DNA of 64,000 nt, taken from positions 31,605 through 95,604 of the forward strand of contig JAGTTR010000018.1 of assembly GCA_018223385.1 (NCBI GenBank), written 5' to 3'. Made by a program: the position numbers and the translations under genes. Position 1 is the stretch's first letter. Each line of letters starts with the position of its first letter. The stretch is from Oscillospiraceae bacterium Marseille-Q3528. GTDB taxonomy: Bacteria > Bacillota > Clostridia > Lachnospirales > Lachnospiraceae. The notes under the pieces were generated by a model, which was given only the letters and a program-made list of their open reading frames with translations, had not been told where the DNA came from and ran no database searches. This document shows positions 52,706-59,728 of this stretch, in pieces.

Positions 52706-52888
52706 TCAGAAATCTTCATTCGAAAGCATTGCAAAAGTTTCCAGAAAGCTGGCCCATTTACTGTCCTTCGGCGCCAATACAACAAGCTCATCCACCTTGC
52801 CGATCACAACCTCTTCACCCTTAAAACGACATGCTTCCGGAAGCCGAACTGCCTGTCCCTGTTCGTCCTCAAATAATTCCGTTGTCAT
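52706..52888 (-). CDS. vapB: VapB-type AbrB-fold antitoxin without a toxin gene
   Basis: 60 residues: MTTELFEDEQGQAVRLPEAC, FKGEEVVIGKVDELVVLAP and KWASFLETFAM. This is the SpoVT/AbrB swapped-hairpin fold of VapB antitoxins, with the C-terminal toxin-binding tail. The PIN-domain toxin gene expected directly downstream is absent: a terminator and the copy A repeat follow. GGAGG lies 10 nt before the ATG. It could act as an orphan antitoxin or a regulator. Confidence 0.75.
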   Translation of the reverse strand: MTTELFEDEQGQAVRLPEACRFKGEEVVIGKVDELVVLAPKDSKWASFLETFAMLSNEDF

Positions 52889-52948
52889 ACAGTCATACAC
52901 CTCCACATAAGCAATCCGCAATCTGTGCGCGGCTGCACTCTGCTGTAA

Positions 52949-53447
52949 GCATAACAAACTGTTCCCACGAAATCAATACATTTATCGACCTTCTTCAACA
53001 GATATTTTATTCCTCTTCCTCCAGTCCCTCCCGGCACAGATACATCCACGTGATTGAAAAGAATTCACTGACTGTCGGGCGCTCCCGCAGCGGGTACCCC
53101 GCCATCTCATTCAGAAAATCCCGGTTGCCTCTCTCCCAGCAGCTAATCACGCACGTCCGAATCGCCCGCTCCACGCTGGGCCACTTTGCCTTATATACTT
53201 TTCCTATGTCCGGATACAACCGCTTCGTCACGCATTGCAGATAATCTGAATTCTCCCGGATCAACTCAAATCCTTTCAGCAAATACTGATACCCATTCAG
53301 ATTCGGCCATATCCCCAGCTTCTTTAATAATTCTTTCTCCGTCATAAACAAAATCACCCTCTCTTTCTATATCTATAGAGAAAACGATCTTGTTCAAGAT
53401 TTTTTTCACTTTTTCAACAATCTTTACGCTTTCTTAACATTTTTCAT
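52949..53447 (-). repeat. Tandem duplication, copy B
   Basis: Second copy of the unit described at 52058-52553, including the inverted repeat ATCTTG-TT-CAAGAT at 53387-53400. The intact vapB lies between the two copies. Confidence 0.8.
53007..53345 (-). CDS. Stand-alone Spo0A C-terminal-like DNA-binding protein, copy B
   Basis: 112 residues, differing from copy A at few positions (for example IGKVYKAKWPSV for IGKAYKARWPSV) and at the C-terminus (CREGLEEEE instead of CREEQKERN). The Spo0A-C core is intact. Its stop codon is followed by the vapB leader, so copy B and vapB may be one transcript. Confidence 0.75.
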   Translation of the reverse strand: MTEKELLKKLGIWPNLNGYQYLLKGFELIRENSDYLQCVTKRLYPDIGKVYKAKWPSVERAIRTCVISCWERGNRDFLNEMAGYPLRERPTVSEFFSITWMYLCREGLEEEE

Positions 53448-53539
53448 CTCGGCTTATATTTATTTTTCTTATTTTTTCTACGCTATATCCATTCTGTATT
53501 CCCAAGCAACCTGGCACAAGGCGAACGTCATGAAGTTAC

Positions 53540-53851
53540 TTAATCCTTCTGAAGCAAATCCACAACTTCCCGTATCTTCGCCTCACTTTCCTCCAACGCA
53601 TCCGCAATCTGCGCGATTGTTTGCCCCTTTTTCAGCTTTTTCTCCACCTGTTCCAGTAATTTCTTTTCGGCACCCTGTTGCACGCCTTGCTGTAGTCCTT
53701 GTTGCAGCCCTTGCTCTATCCCCTTCTCAATGCCAATTTCCAGAATGTTCATCTTCACAGCCTCCCATTCTTCTGATTCCTTCACTTCTTCTACAATATC
53801 ATTCAGTTCCACGATCCGTTTGTCTTTTACCGGATCTTCCTTCAATCGCAC
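53540..53851 (-). pseudogene. Rpn/PD-(D/E)XK nuclease family, C-terminal fragment
   Basis: About 103 residues with EEVKESEEWEAVKMNILEIG, the repeat GIEQGLQQGLQQGVQQG and a final helical end (IAQIADALEESEAKIREVVD). This is the C-terminus of Rpn-type recombination-promoting nucleases. The catalytic N-terminal ~200 residues are missing and the start lies at the 53861 palindrome. Confidence 0.7.
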
Positions 53852-53860
53852 TTATTGATA

Positions 53861-53876
53861 ATATCATTGATGATAT
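53861..53876. promoter_or_regulatory. Palindrome ATATCAT-TG-ATGATAT
   Basis: Perfect 7-bp arms with a 2-bp centre. The same site occurs at 57161-57176 (centre TA), and a 6-bp-arm version at 54269-54282 lies in the promoter region of the XRE gene. This copy and the 57161 copy are part of a longer dispersed repeat (53861-53944 and 57161-57247). Confidence 0.6.
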
Positions 53877-53909
53877 ATTTTTGAAGAGAGAAGCTAACTC
53901 GCTTCTCCC

Positions 53910-54230
53910 TCAATCTTCTATTCCGTCACATAATTTCAATTCTATATGCATTCCTAACGCCGATGCATATTTTTGTAATACGACCAACGTCGGAACTCTA
54001 TTCCCACTCTCCAGTCTTGCAAGATTCGGCGGCAGTATTCCTGTAATATCTGACAAATTCTGCTGCGTCATTCCCTGTCTACGCCTTTCTTCTACCAGCT
54101 GCTCTATCATTTCTGACGTTTTTTTCAACGTCTGCTTCTGTATAGCATCTGCATATGCAGTCAAGCGTTTCTTTCGAGCTTCCTTTTCCAGTTCATAATC
54201 ATTTCTGCTTTTTTCTAAATCCCAACTCAT
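53910..54230 (-). CDS. XRE-family regulator (HigA-like)
   Basis: 106 residues. A charged helical N-terminus precedes a helix-turn-helix (MTQQNLSDITGILPPNLARL, ESGNRVPTLVVLQKYASAL) and the C-terminal end IELKLCDGIED. The size and arrangement match antitoxin-type XRE proteins, but no toxin gene is adjacent. A GAGAGGG lies before the ATG at 54230; a GTG at 54245 is possible. A palindrome at 54269-54282 is a candidate autoregulatory operator. Confidence 0.75.
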   Translation of the reverse strand: MSWDLEKSRNDYELEKEARKKRLTAYADAIQKQTLKKTSEMIEQLVEERRRQGMTQQNLSDITGILPPNLARLESGNRVPTLVVLQKYASALGMHIELKLCDGIED

Positions 54231-54268
54231 ATCCAGCCCTCTCACTCACGATATCTCAGTTGTGATTA

Positions 54269-54282
54269 TATCATGGATGATA
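54269..54282 (-). promoter_or_regulatory. Candidate operator of the XRE gene
   Basis: TATCAT-GG-ATGATA, 40 bp upstream of the XRE start codon, the distance expected for a promoter-overlapping operator. It shares arms with the palindromes at 53861 and 57161. Confidence 0.55.
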
Positions 54283-54312
54283 ATTTTCTTCAATCCATAT
54301 TTCAATTTTAAG

Positions 54313-54340
54313 CTTTTCTTAAGAGTGCCTGACCCCTTTT
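54313..54340 (-). repeat. REP-like element 1
   Basis: On the minus strand AAAAGGGGTCAGGCACTC is followed by TTAAGAAAAGC. Related elements lie at 55945 and 56027, and a RAYT transposase remnant is nearby at 56968-57123. Confidence 0.45.
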
Positions 54341-54569
54341 ATGGACGAAGTCCTTTTACAAGAGTCTGAAACTCTTGCTCTGTATCCACAAAATGATACG
54401 GTGCGTACTCGCCATACGCTGTTGGCCTACTGATTGTTACAAGCTGTACTCCCTTATATCCAACCGCCTTATTCAATTCCCGCTTTAATTCTACCAGATG
54501 CTTTCCATGGGTTGTTTTCAGAGCAAAACAGCCATGTGCATCACGATCTTTCGCTACCAGATAACACAT
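54339..54569 (-). CDS. Small conserved protein, DUF6718-like
   Basis: 76 residues, [20 protein letters not shown], with [20 protein letters not shown] and [16 protein letters not shown] associate this with the DUF6718 family from memory; function unknown. AAGGAGG precedes the ATG, which lies inside the end of the RelA/SpoT fragment, so the two were translationally coupled in the intact ancestor. Confidence 0.6.
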   Translation of the reverse strand: MCYLVAKDRDAHGCFALKTTHGKHLVELKRELNKAVGYKGVQLVTISRPTAYGEYAPYHFVDTEQEFQTLVKGLRP

Positions 54570-54810
54570 TATTCAGCACCTCCTTAAATTCATGCTCATT
54601 CCGAATCGATCCACTCTCATACTTTTCGCGCATGATTCTCCCTGTCTCTATCGGATAACTTTTCTTATACAGGTAATCGTGAAGCCAGTTATTCAGCTGT
54701 CTGTCAAACAGTGTATTAAACTGGATTTCTATAGGATAATGCTTTCCGCTTTTTTGATAGTACGCATGAACGCCTCTGTATCCATCATCCGCTGCTTTTC
54801 CATTTGACAT
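54541..54810 (-). pseudogene. RelA/SpoT-domain protein, C-terminal fragment
   Basis: [20 protein letters not shown] and [20 protein letters not shown] correspond to the GYR-x-H and E-x-Q motifs of the (p)ppGpp synthetase fold, followed by about 50 residues of C-terminal helices. The ATP-binding N-terminal part is missing: upstream of 54810 the frame runs antisense-free into the glmS remnant. Inactive. Confidence 0.65.
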
Positions 54811-54811
54811 A

Positions 54812-55898
54812 TCAGCGATCCTCGATCTCGTAATTGCCATAGTTGGTAAGTCCCATGAGATACGCACCACGGCTCTTGCACTCAAGCATATTGCTTATGG
54901 TCTTCTCGTACAATTCTGTCTGGATCAAAACACCGATCACCAGCGCTCCCGGCTCGATGAGGCTGATGGTTCCATGCTTTAACTCGCCAGCCGCATACGC
55001 TTCGGAATGAATATAAGAAATCTCTTCTAATTTCAGACTGCCCTCCAGGCAGACTGCATAGTCGATCCCGCGCTCCACAAAAAAGACATCATGAGCATTG
55101 GCATATTTTGCTGCAAACCACTGGATACGCTCTTTGTCTTCCAGAATTTTATGTATTTTCTCCGGGATTGTCCCCAGTTCAGAAATATAATGGGCATACT
55201 GGTCTTCCGTAATTTTCCCCCGGACTTTTGCAAACTGAACAGCCAGACAATACATGGCAATCAGCTGCGCACTGTAGGCTTTCGTTGTTGCGACCGAAAT
55301 TTCCGGCCCCGCAAGTGTGTAAAACACCTTGTCCGCCTCACGGGCAATGCTGCTGCCCACCACATTCACAATGGCCATCGTTGTCATATGTTTTTCTTTT
55401 ACCAGATCTTCAAACACATACTGTGCGTTTACCCCGATATAACTTGCTGATCCGCAGGCAATCACATAAATCTGTTCAAAATTGCGAATCTCATCATCGG
55501 TAAAAAGTATACCCATGCTTTAACAGTTTTTCTTTCAGCTCCGCATAGTTCTCGATGATGCCATTATGTACGCCCACCACTTCCGACTCCACCGGGCCTG
55601 ATCCTGATCTGCTGCAATTTCCGTACACATGGGGATGGGCATTGATCTGGCTGGGCTCTCCATGCGTCACCCAACGCGTATGTCCGATTCTGCAAGTGCC
55701 TTTTAACGCATTTCCGCCGTCTGTTTTCTCGACCAAATTTGAGAGACGTCCTTTTGCTTTCACAACCTGGGCCAGCGCCTCGCCATCTCGCACAGCCAGA
55801 CCGGCTGAATCATATCCTCTATATTCCAGTTTCGACAGTCCGTCCAACAGGATCAGCGCCACCTGCTATTTGCTAGTAAAGCCTACAATTCCACACAT
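54812..55898 (-). pseudogene. glmS: glmS (glucosamine-6-phosphate synthase), broken
   Basis: The start MCGIVGFTSK has the catalytic Cys, but codon 11 is TAG (55866-55868 region). After it the frame reads QVALILLDGLSKLEYRGYDS through HNGIIENYAELKEKLLKHGY, the glutaminase N-terminus. A large internal deletion near 55500 then joins, in another frame, to the sugar isomerase part (IYVIACGSASYIGVNAQYVF to [11 protein letters not shown]). The first SIS start and the last ~50 residues are missing. It has at least one nonsense mutation, one deletion/frameshift and a 3' truncation. Confidence 0.85.
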
Positions 55899-55944
55899 GA
55901 AAAAATCACCACTTTCGTACCTTGTTTTGTTTTTTATGATTACT

Positions 55945-55975
55945 GTAAGATTTTCTTAGGAGTACCTGCCCCTTG
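55945..55975 (-). repeat. REP-like element 2
   Basis: On the minus strand ACAAGGGGCAGGTACTCC followed by TAAGAAAATC, similar to element 1. Confidence 0.4.
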
Positions 55976-56026
55976 TACATTAATCTCTTGACATCACACC
56001 GCTGGACTTCTATATTTCGTAACTAT

Positions 56027-56060
56027 CTTAAGGCTTTCTTAACGGGGGCAGCCCCCTTTT
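56027..56060 (-). repeat. REP-like element 3 with GC hairpin
   Basis: On the minus strand AAAAGGGGGCTGCCCCCGTT followed by AAGAAAGCC; GGGGGC/GCCCCC is a perfect inverted repeat, as expected of REP hairpins. Confidence 0.4.
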
Positions 56061-56118
56061 ATTCTGGCTTTGCAACCATTTTTGTATCCTTCAACTGTCA
56101 AAAATGGAATCATGCTCT

Positions 56119-56415
56119 TTACATTTTATTTTTTGTTGGCATCGGAACAAATTCCAATTTTAATTGCATCCCTAATCCCTGTGCAAGTTTTTTCACCATA
56201 CTCAGGCTGGGATTTCTTGTTCCATTCTCAATCCGGCTTATATCTGCCTGCGTAATTCCGGTTTTAGCTGATAAATCTTTCTGTGTCATATTCTGCTGCA
56301 CTCTTGCATCAATCATTGCCTGGATAATATCATATTCCGGTTGCAATGCATCATATTCTGCTTTTACATCTGGATTCTGCAATGCTCTTTTTTTATAATC
56401 TTTATAGCTACTCAT
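56119..56415 (-). CDS. XRE-family antitoxin (HigA/RelB-like partner)
   Basis: 98 residues, MSSYKDYKKRALQNPDVKAE, with a helix-turn-helix (QNMTQKDLSAKTGITQADIS, RIENGTRNPSLSMVKKLAQG). GGAGG lies 8 nt before the ATG. The normal stop of the toxin frame overlaps this start. Because of a one-base change in the toxin gene, the antitoxin frame is at present also open from the toxin start codon, giving a potential 212-residue fusion. Confidence 0.85.
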   Translation of the reverse strand: MSSYKDYKKRALQNPDVKAEYDALQPEYDIIQAMIDARVQQNMTQKDLSAKTGITQADISRIENGTRNPSLSMVKKLAQGLGMQLKLEFVPMPTKNKM

Positions 56416-56757
56416 TGCCATACCTCCGTTCATAATCTGCTTTATATTTCTTTGCCAGTTCCTTTTCTGCCTTTGGTGTCTTCTGCGATTTTTTATAAAT
56501 CCATTTGCCAGCACCGCTTTCTTGCCTACAATAAAGAAATATAACACTCTTGTAATATCTGATCCCTGTTTGGTACGAAGCTCAAATATTCCATTCTCCA
56601 AGGGTTTTGAATATGGCTCACGAAGCAATGGGCCGTTCATTTCCAGCAAGTCAATTGTCCGCAATGTTTTTGCCAGTAACTTAGGCTCCAGGGAATCTAA
56701 TAGTTCCTGCACAGGGCATCTTCCATCTTCTGTATCATATAAAATGATCTCGTACAT
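56408..56757 (-). pseudogene. RelE/HigB-type toxin (Gp49-like) with a frameshift at an A6 run
   Basis: The first 89 residues (MYEIILYDTEDGRCPVQELL, LAKTLRTIDLLEMNGPLLRE, FELRTKQGSDITRVLYFF) match the phage-derived Gp49/HigB toxin family and include the conserved Arg/Lys residues of the RelE fold. After NGFIK the run A6 (56489-56494) leads into NRRRHQRQKRN and on into the antitoxin. With one more A the frame would read SQKTPKAEKELAKKYKADYE and end at 56408, the usual toxin ending. So the toxin is frameshifted, or the base count is wrong. Confidence 0.75.
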
Positions 56758-56967
56758 TAGTATGCTCCTTCCTCTTTATAATTATAATATGTTGTATTCA
56801 ACATATTGTCAAGCTGGTTCCGAATACTTTCCTATGTAATATTACGCATGATTTCTACAATATCTCCACTGTATATTCATCTTCTGAAATCATTCCCTGC
56901 TTTCTCTTTCCCCTGATTGTTTCCCACTGATAACGGAACTCATTGATTTTTTTGTTCAGAAGATTAA

Positions 56968-57123
56968 TCACAATCTCTCCTGTTCTGCTGTTTCGCTCTT
57001 TTTCAATATTTCAAGAAACATCTCAAAATCCATTTCATCTTGGAATATTGCCAGCCTGCGTATTCCTCTCTCCATCAGATGATATGTCGCCCCCGGAAAC
57101 CAATTTCTTAATTTTCTTGCTAT
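56968..57123 (-). pseudogene. RAYT (REP-associated Y1 transposase) N-terminal fragment
   Basis: ARKLRNWFPGATYHLMERGI, RRLAIFQDEMDFEMFLEILK is the N-terminus of IS200-like RAYT transposases (the GA-x-YH part of the HuH fold). The start codon is ATA instead of ATG and only 51 codons remain before a stop. The following frame (VINLLNKKINEFRYQWETIR) belongs to another fragment. Confidence 0.65.
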
Positions 57124-57160
57124 TTTGCTCTTCCTTCTGTTATATTTGTATTTTTTAATA

Positions 57161-57176
57161 ATATCATTAATGATAT
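57161..57176. promoter_or_regulatory. Palindrome ATATCAT-TA-ATGATAT
   Basis: Second perfect copy of the 53861 palindrome, at the end of a dispersed repeat (57161-57247) that also carries a GAAGCGAG hairpin and the codons for IELKLCDGIED. Confidence 0.55.
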
Positions 57177-57209
57177 CTTCTTCTGAAGAGAAGCCACCTC
57201 GCTTCTCCC

Positions 57210-57500
57210 TCAGTCTTCTATCCCGTCACATAATTTCAATTCTATATACCTCTCAAACGTGTCCTGTACCTTCTCCGCCACTTCTGATTCATACACACCG
57301 GCTGTGATGAGCAGCTTTCTCACTTTGATTGGGTTTAGGTTTAGCACCTCGGCGATGGATTGGAGGGAGCAGTCCTCCTCATAGAGCGCCACAGCCGCAT
57401 CCATCTGATCTTTCAGATTCTTCCCGGCATCGTATTCCGGCTTTAACTTTTTCCGGCCGCCGCCTGGTTTCCGGGGCTTATACTTTCTTTTCTCTCCCAT
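57210..57500 (-). CDS. Helix-turn-helix protein with a substituted C-terminus
   Basis: 96 residues. A basic start (MGEKRKYKPRKPGGGRKKLK) precedes a helix-turn-helix (DCSLQSIAEVLNLNPIKVRK) like those of small phage/ICE replication or regulatory proteins in Clostridia. From about residue 84 the end IELKLCDGIED is identical to the end of the XRE protein at 53.9 kb, because a dispersed repeat replaced the original 3' part. The relatives I remember are longer. It starts 4 bp after the GNAT gene stop without a clear ribosome binding site. Confidence 0.6.
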   Translation of the reverse strand: MGEKRKYKPRKPGGGRKKLKPEYDAGKNLKDQMDAAVALYEEDCSLQSIAEVLNLNPIKVRKLLITAGVYESEVAEKVQDTFERYIELKLCDGIED

Positions 57501-57503
57501 AGC

Positions 57504-58028
57504 TCATAGCACCAGTTCATACAATTTGAACATCATCTCACCTACCACATCATAATAAAGTGTCTTGGTCTGGATATATTGAAAGCCCAGTTTCTGATAC
57601 AGCTTTTCAGCCGTTGTGTTATTCTCGATCACATCAAGTCGCAATGCTTTCTTGCCAGCTTTTCTTTCCTGTTCAATCACATTCTCTACTAATTTCCGCG
57701 CCAGTCCTTTTCCACGATGATCTGGATGAACTGCCAAAACATGAAGAACAATTACCTCATCTGAATCAATCTGCCATGGCGCATCTGAATAGCCATCGAC
57801 CTTTTCAGCGTTTGCTATGACACACGCTGTGATTTTCTCATCATCTGACAGCACATACAGTTCTTTTCTATCAATACTGTTCTGTATCATTTCATCAGAT
57901 GGGTGGATTTCTTTCTTCCAATGCGGGAATGACGGATCATTCTGCTCCTGATCAATCAAGTTCCAGTACAGAGATCTTATTTTGTAAAAATCTTCTTTTT
58001 CTGCCTTACGGAATATCATTTTGTCCAC
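57504..58028 (-). CDS. GNAT-family N-acetyltransferase
   Basis: 174 residues. Motif A is LHVLAVHPDHRGKGLARKLV, followed by the family's ALRLDVIENNTTAEKLYQKL. It resembles small Firmicute acetyltransferases of unknown substrate. AAAGGTGG overlaps the stop codon of the VOC gene, so the two form an operon. Confidence 0.88.
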   Translation of the reverse strand: MDKMIFRKAEKEDFYKIRSLYWNLIDQEQNDPSFPHWKKEIHPSDEMIQNSIDRKELYVLSDDEKITACVIANAEKVDGYSDAPWQIDSDEVIVLHVLAVHPDHRGKGLARKLVENVIEQERKAGKKALRLDVIENNTTAEKLYQKLGFQYIQTKTLYYDVVGEMMFKLYELVL

Positions 58029-58030
58029 CT

Positions 58031-58414
58031 TTACTCGTGCAGTTCCAGCGGCAGTCCGTCCGGGTCATGGAAGAAAGTCATCTTCTTCCCGGTATAGTCA
58101 TCCACACGGATTGGCTCACATTCTATACCTAATTCTCCCAGCTCTTTCACCGTCTGCTCCACGCTCTCTACACAAAAAGCAAGATGCCGCAGCCCACAGG
58201 CTTCCGGACGGTTCACACGCTTCGGAGGATTTTCCTCAGCAAAAATCTCCAACTCCGTGTGTTCATTGACACGAAGATCCAGCTTCCAGTCTTTACGCTC
58301 TGGACGATAGTTTTCTCTGATTACAGAGAATCCCAGCTTGTTCACATAGAAATCCTTTGCGGCTTCGTAGTCAGACACGATGATTGCAATGTGATGTATT
58401 TTTGATAAATTCAT
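58031..58414 (-). CDS. VOC-family (glyoxalase-like) metalloprotein
   Basis: 127 residues. The paired beta-alpha-beta units carry metal ligands at KIHHIAIIVSDYE (His), HTELEIFAEE (Glu), LRHLAFCVE (His) and LPLELHE (Glu). The layout fits the SMU1112c/YaeR-like group in Firmicutes; substrate unknown. The start at 58414 is preferred (GGAG 10 nt upstream); a GTG lies three codons earlier. Confidence 0.88.
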   Translation of the reverse strand: MNLSKIHHIAIIVSDYEAAKDFYVNKLGFSVIRENYRPERKDWKLDLRVNEHTELEIFAEENPPKRVNRPEACGLRHLAFCVESVEQTVKELGELGIECEPIRVDDYTGKKMTFFHDPDGLPLELHE

Positions 58415-58477
58415 TTTTCTCACGCTCCATTACTTTTATTTCCGTTGCAAACTATACGGCAACCTTCAAAAATTACC

Positions 58478-58519
58478 GTGTGAACTCCTGGAGTTCAGTC
58501 TGTCCACACGGTCGATCTT
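58478..58519 (-). terminator. Terminator of the coiled-coil gene
   Basis: On the minus strand ACCGTGTG...CACACGGT with an inner GAACTCC/GGAGTTC stem, followed by AATTTTTG. It overlaps the stop of the gene ending at 58518. Confidence 0.75.
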
Positions 58520-58850
58520 ATTTCAATTTTTCGAGGATCTCATCCGCACTCATGCCACTTGCCAGCAGCTTCTTCAGCACAGCCTCTGCCTCGGTCTTCT
58601 TAGCTTCTTCAGCGGCCTTAGCATCTTCCTTTGCCTTCTTTGCTTCCAGCGTTTCCACTTCTTTTTCGGCCTTCTTCAGAGCAGTCTTCTTCTCTTTCAG
58701 GTCAGCCTTCAAAGTGTCAATGTTGGCGCTGATGGATGCAATCTCCGTATTCAGAGACGAAATAGTCTCTTGCTTCTCTGCAATCTTGGATGCGTAGTCT
58801 TTGGTAATACTGGTTTTGGGACGGTTTTTGCTGCCTTTCGTTCTGGGCAT
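58518..58850 (-). CDS. Lys/Glu-rich coiled-coil protein
   Basis: 110 residues. A basic N-terminus (MPRTKGSKNRPKT) with the R/K-G-S-K-N motif resembling short DNA-binding AT-hook-like or H-NS-like tails is followed by a long coiled coil (about 20-90) and a final helix (GMSADEILEKLK). It may bind DNA as a nucleoid-type protein; this is an inference. Cotranscription with neighbours is unclear. Confidence 0.65.
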   Translation of the reverse strand: MPRTKGSKNRPKTSITKDYASKIAEKQETISSLNTEIASISANIDTLKADLKEKKTALKKAEKEVETLEAKKAKEDAKAAEEAKKTEAEAVLKKLLASGMSADEILEKLK

Positions 58851-58875
58851 AGATGATAACCTCTTTTCTTTTTAA

Positions 58876-59589
58876 TCAAAATTGTTCTAAAAATCCGGGA
58901 TAACCACATTCAATCTTAATCGAACTATACTCTTTCTTCATATCGTATTCCTGAATATATTCATTTCTCATCGAATCAATATATTGAATTCCAAAATGAA
59001 GTCCTTCTTTTAGTTCACCTTCGTCAACCATGAAAAACAAGTCGATAGATTCTCCCACCGCAATAACATCATTAAATGCTAATCCACCAAAATTGGCGCC
59101 CGTATGAACTACTAATGTATTTGCAAAACCATTTCCTATATTTTTAATGTTTGCATTAACTTGCAACTGTTTATTCTTGTCCTCTTTACTTTTACCTAAA
59201 GAAAAGCCGCGGGTTGCTTTTCCACCAGACGCTATTGTAACATTTAGGAACGGCTGAATTGCTGCCTTTTCCTTCTGCTCATCCGACTCCTTATAATAGC
59301 GAATAGTATAAAACACACCAATAAAAGCAAGTGTTCCGGAAATCATTCCACCAAGAATCCCACCCCAATATGAAGCTAAAGATCCGATCCACGTTGAGTC
59401 TATCGTGTCATTTATAGCTAGTTTTGCAATGGATATCCGTATCAGTGCTTCTACCACCAGCGTTAGTAGGACTGAAATGGCAATAAATGCGATTAAAAAC
59501 CACACAATGTGTCTAATAATTTTATTTTTATTTTTCTTGTCTTTTTGAGGATTATATGGTAAACCAAAGCGTTTAAATGTTACCTTCAC
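58876..59589 (-). CDS. Membrane protein, two helices and a soluble C-terminal domain
   Basis: 237 residues from a GTG with GGAGAG 6 nt upstream (a TTG 6 codons earlier is possible). Two membrane helices (about 25-50 and 73-97; SYWGGILGGMISGTLAFIGV) are followed by a beta-rich C-terminal domain (FLNVTIASGGKATRGF, NIKNIGNGFANTLVVHTG). The second helix and the KNIGxGxA pattern are common in unnamed phage-defence-associated and accessory membrane proteins; function unknown. Confidence 0.7.
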   Translation of the reverse strand: MKVTFKRFGLPYNPQKDKKNKNKIIRHIVWFLIAFIAISVLLTLVVEALIRISIAKLAINDTIDSTWIGSLASYWGGILGGMISGTLAFIGVFYTIRYYKESDEQKEKAAIQPFLNVTIASGGKATRGFSLGKSKEDKNKQLQVNANIKNIGNGFANTLVVHTGANFGGLAFNDVIAVGESIDLFFMVDEGELKEGLHFGIQYIDSMRNEYIQEYDMKKEYSSIKIECGYPGFLEQF

Positions 59590-59728
59590 AATATACTCTC
59601 CATTCAAATACCATTCTCACACTTAGCCGCTATTTCAGCGTTGCCTGCTGCTCACCAAGGAGAGGTGTGTGATTATCAGAGCAGCGTAGGGAGCTTTTGC
59701 TCCCAGTATATCACAATTTCGTCCAGTT

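Noticed and set aside
55899..56030. glmS ribozyme upstream of the glmS remnant
   Set aside because: The leader before the start is short and AT-rich and none of the conserved ribozyme core could be matched by eye.
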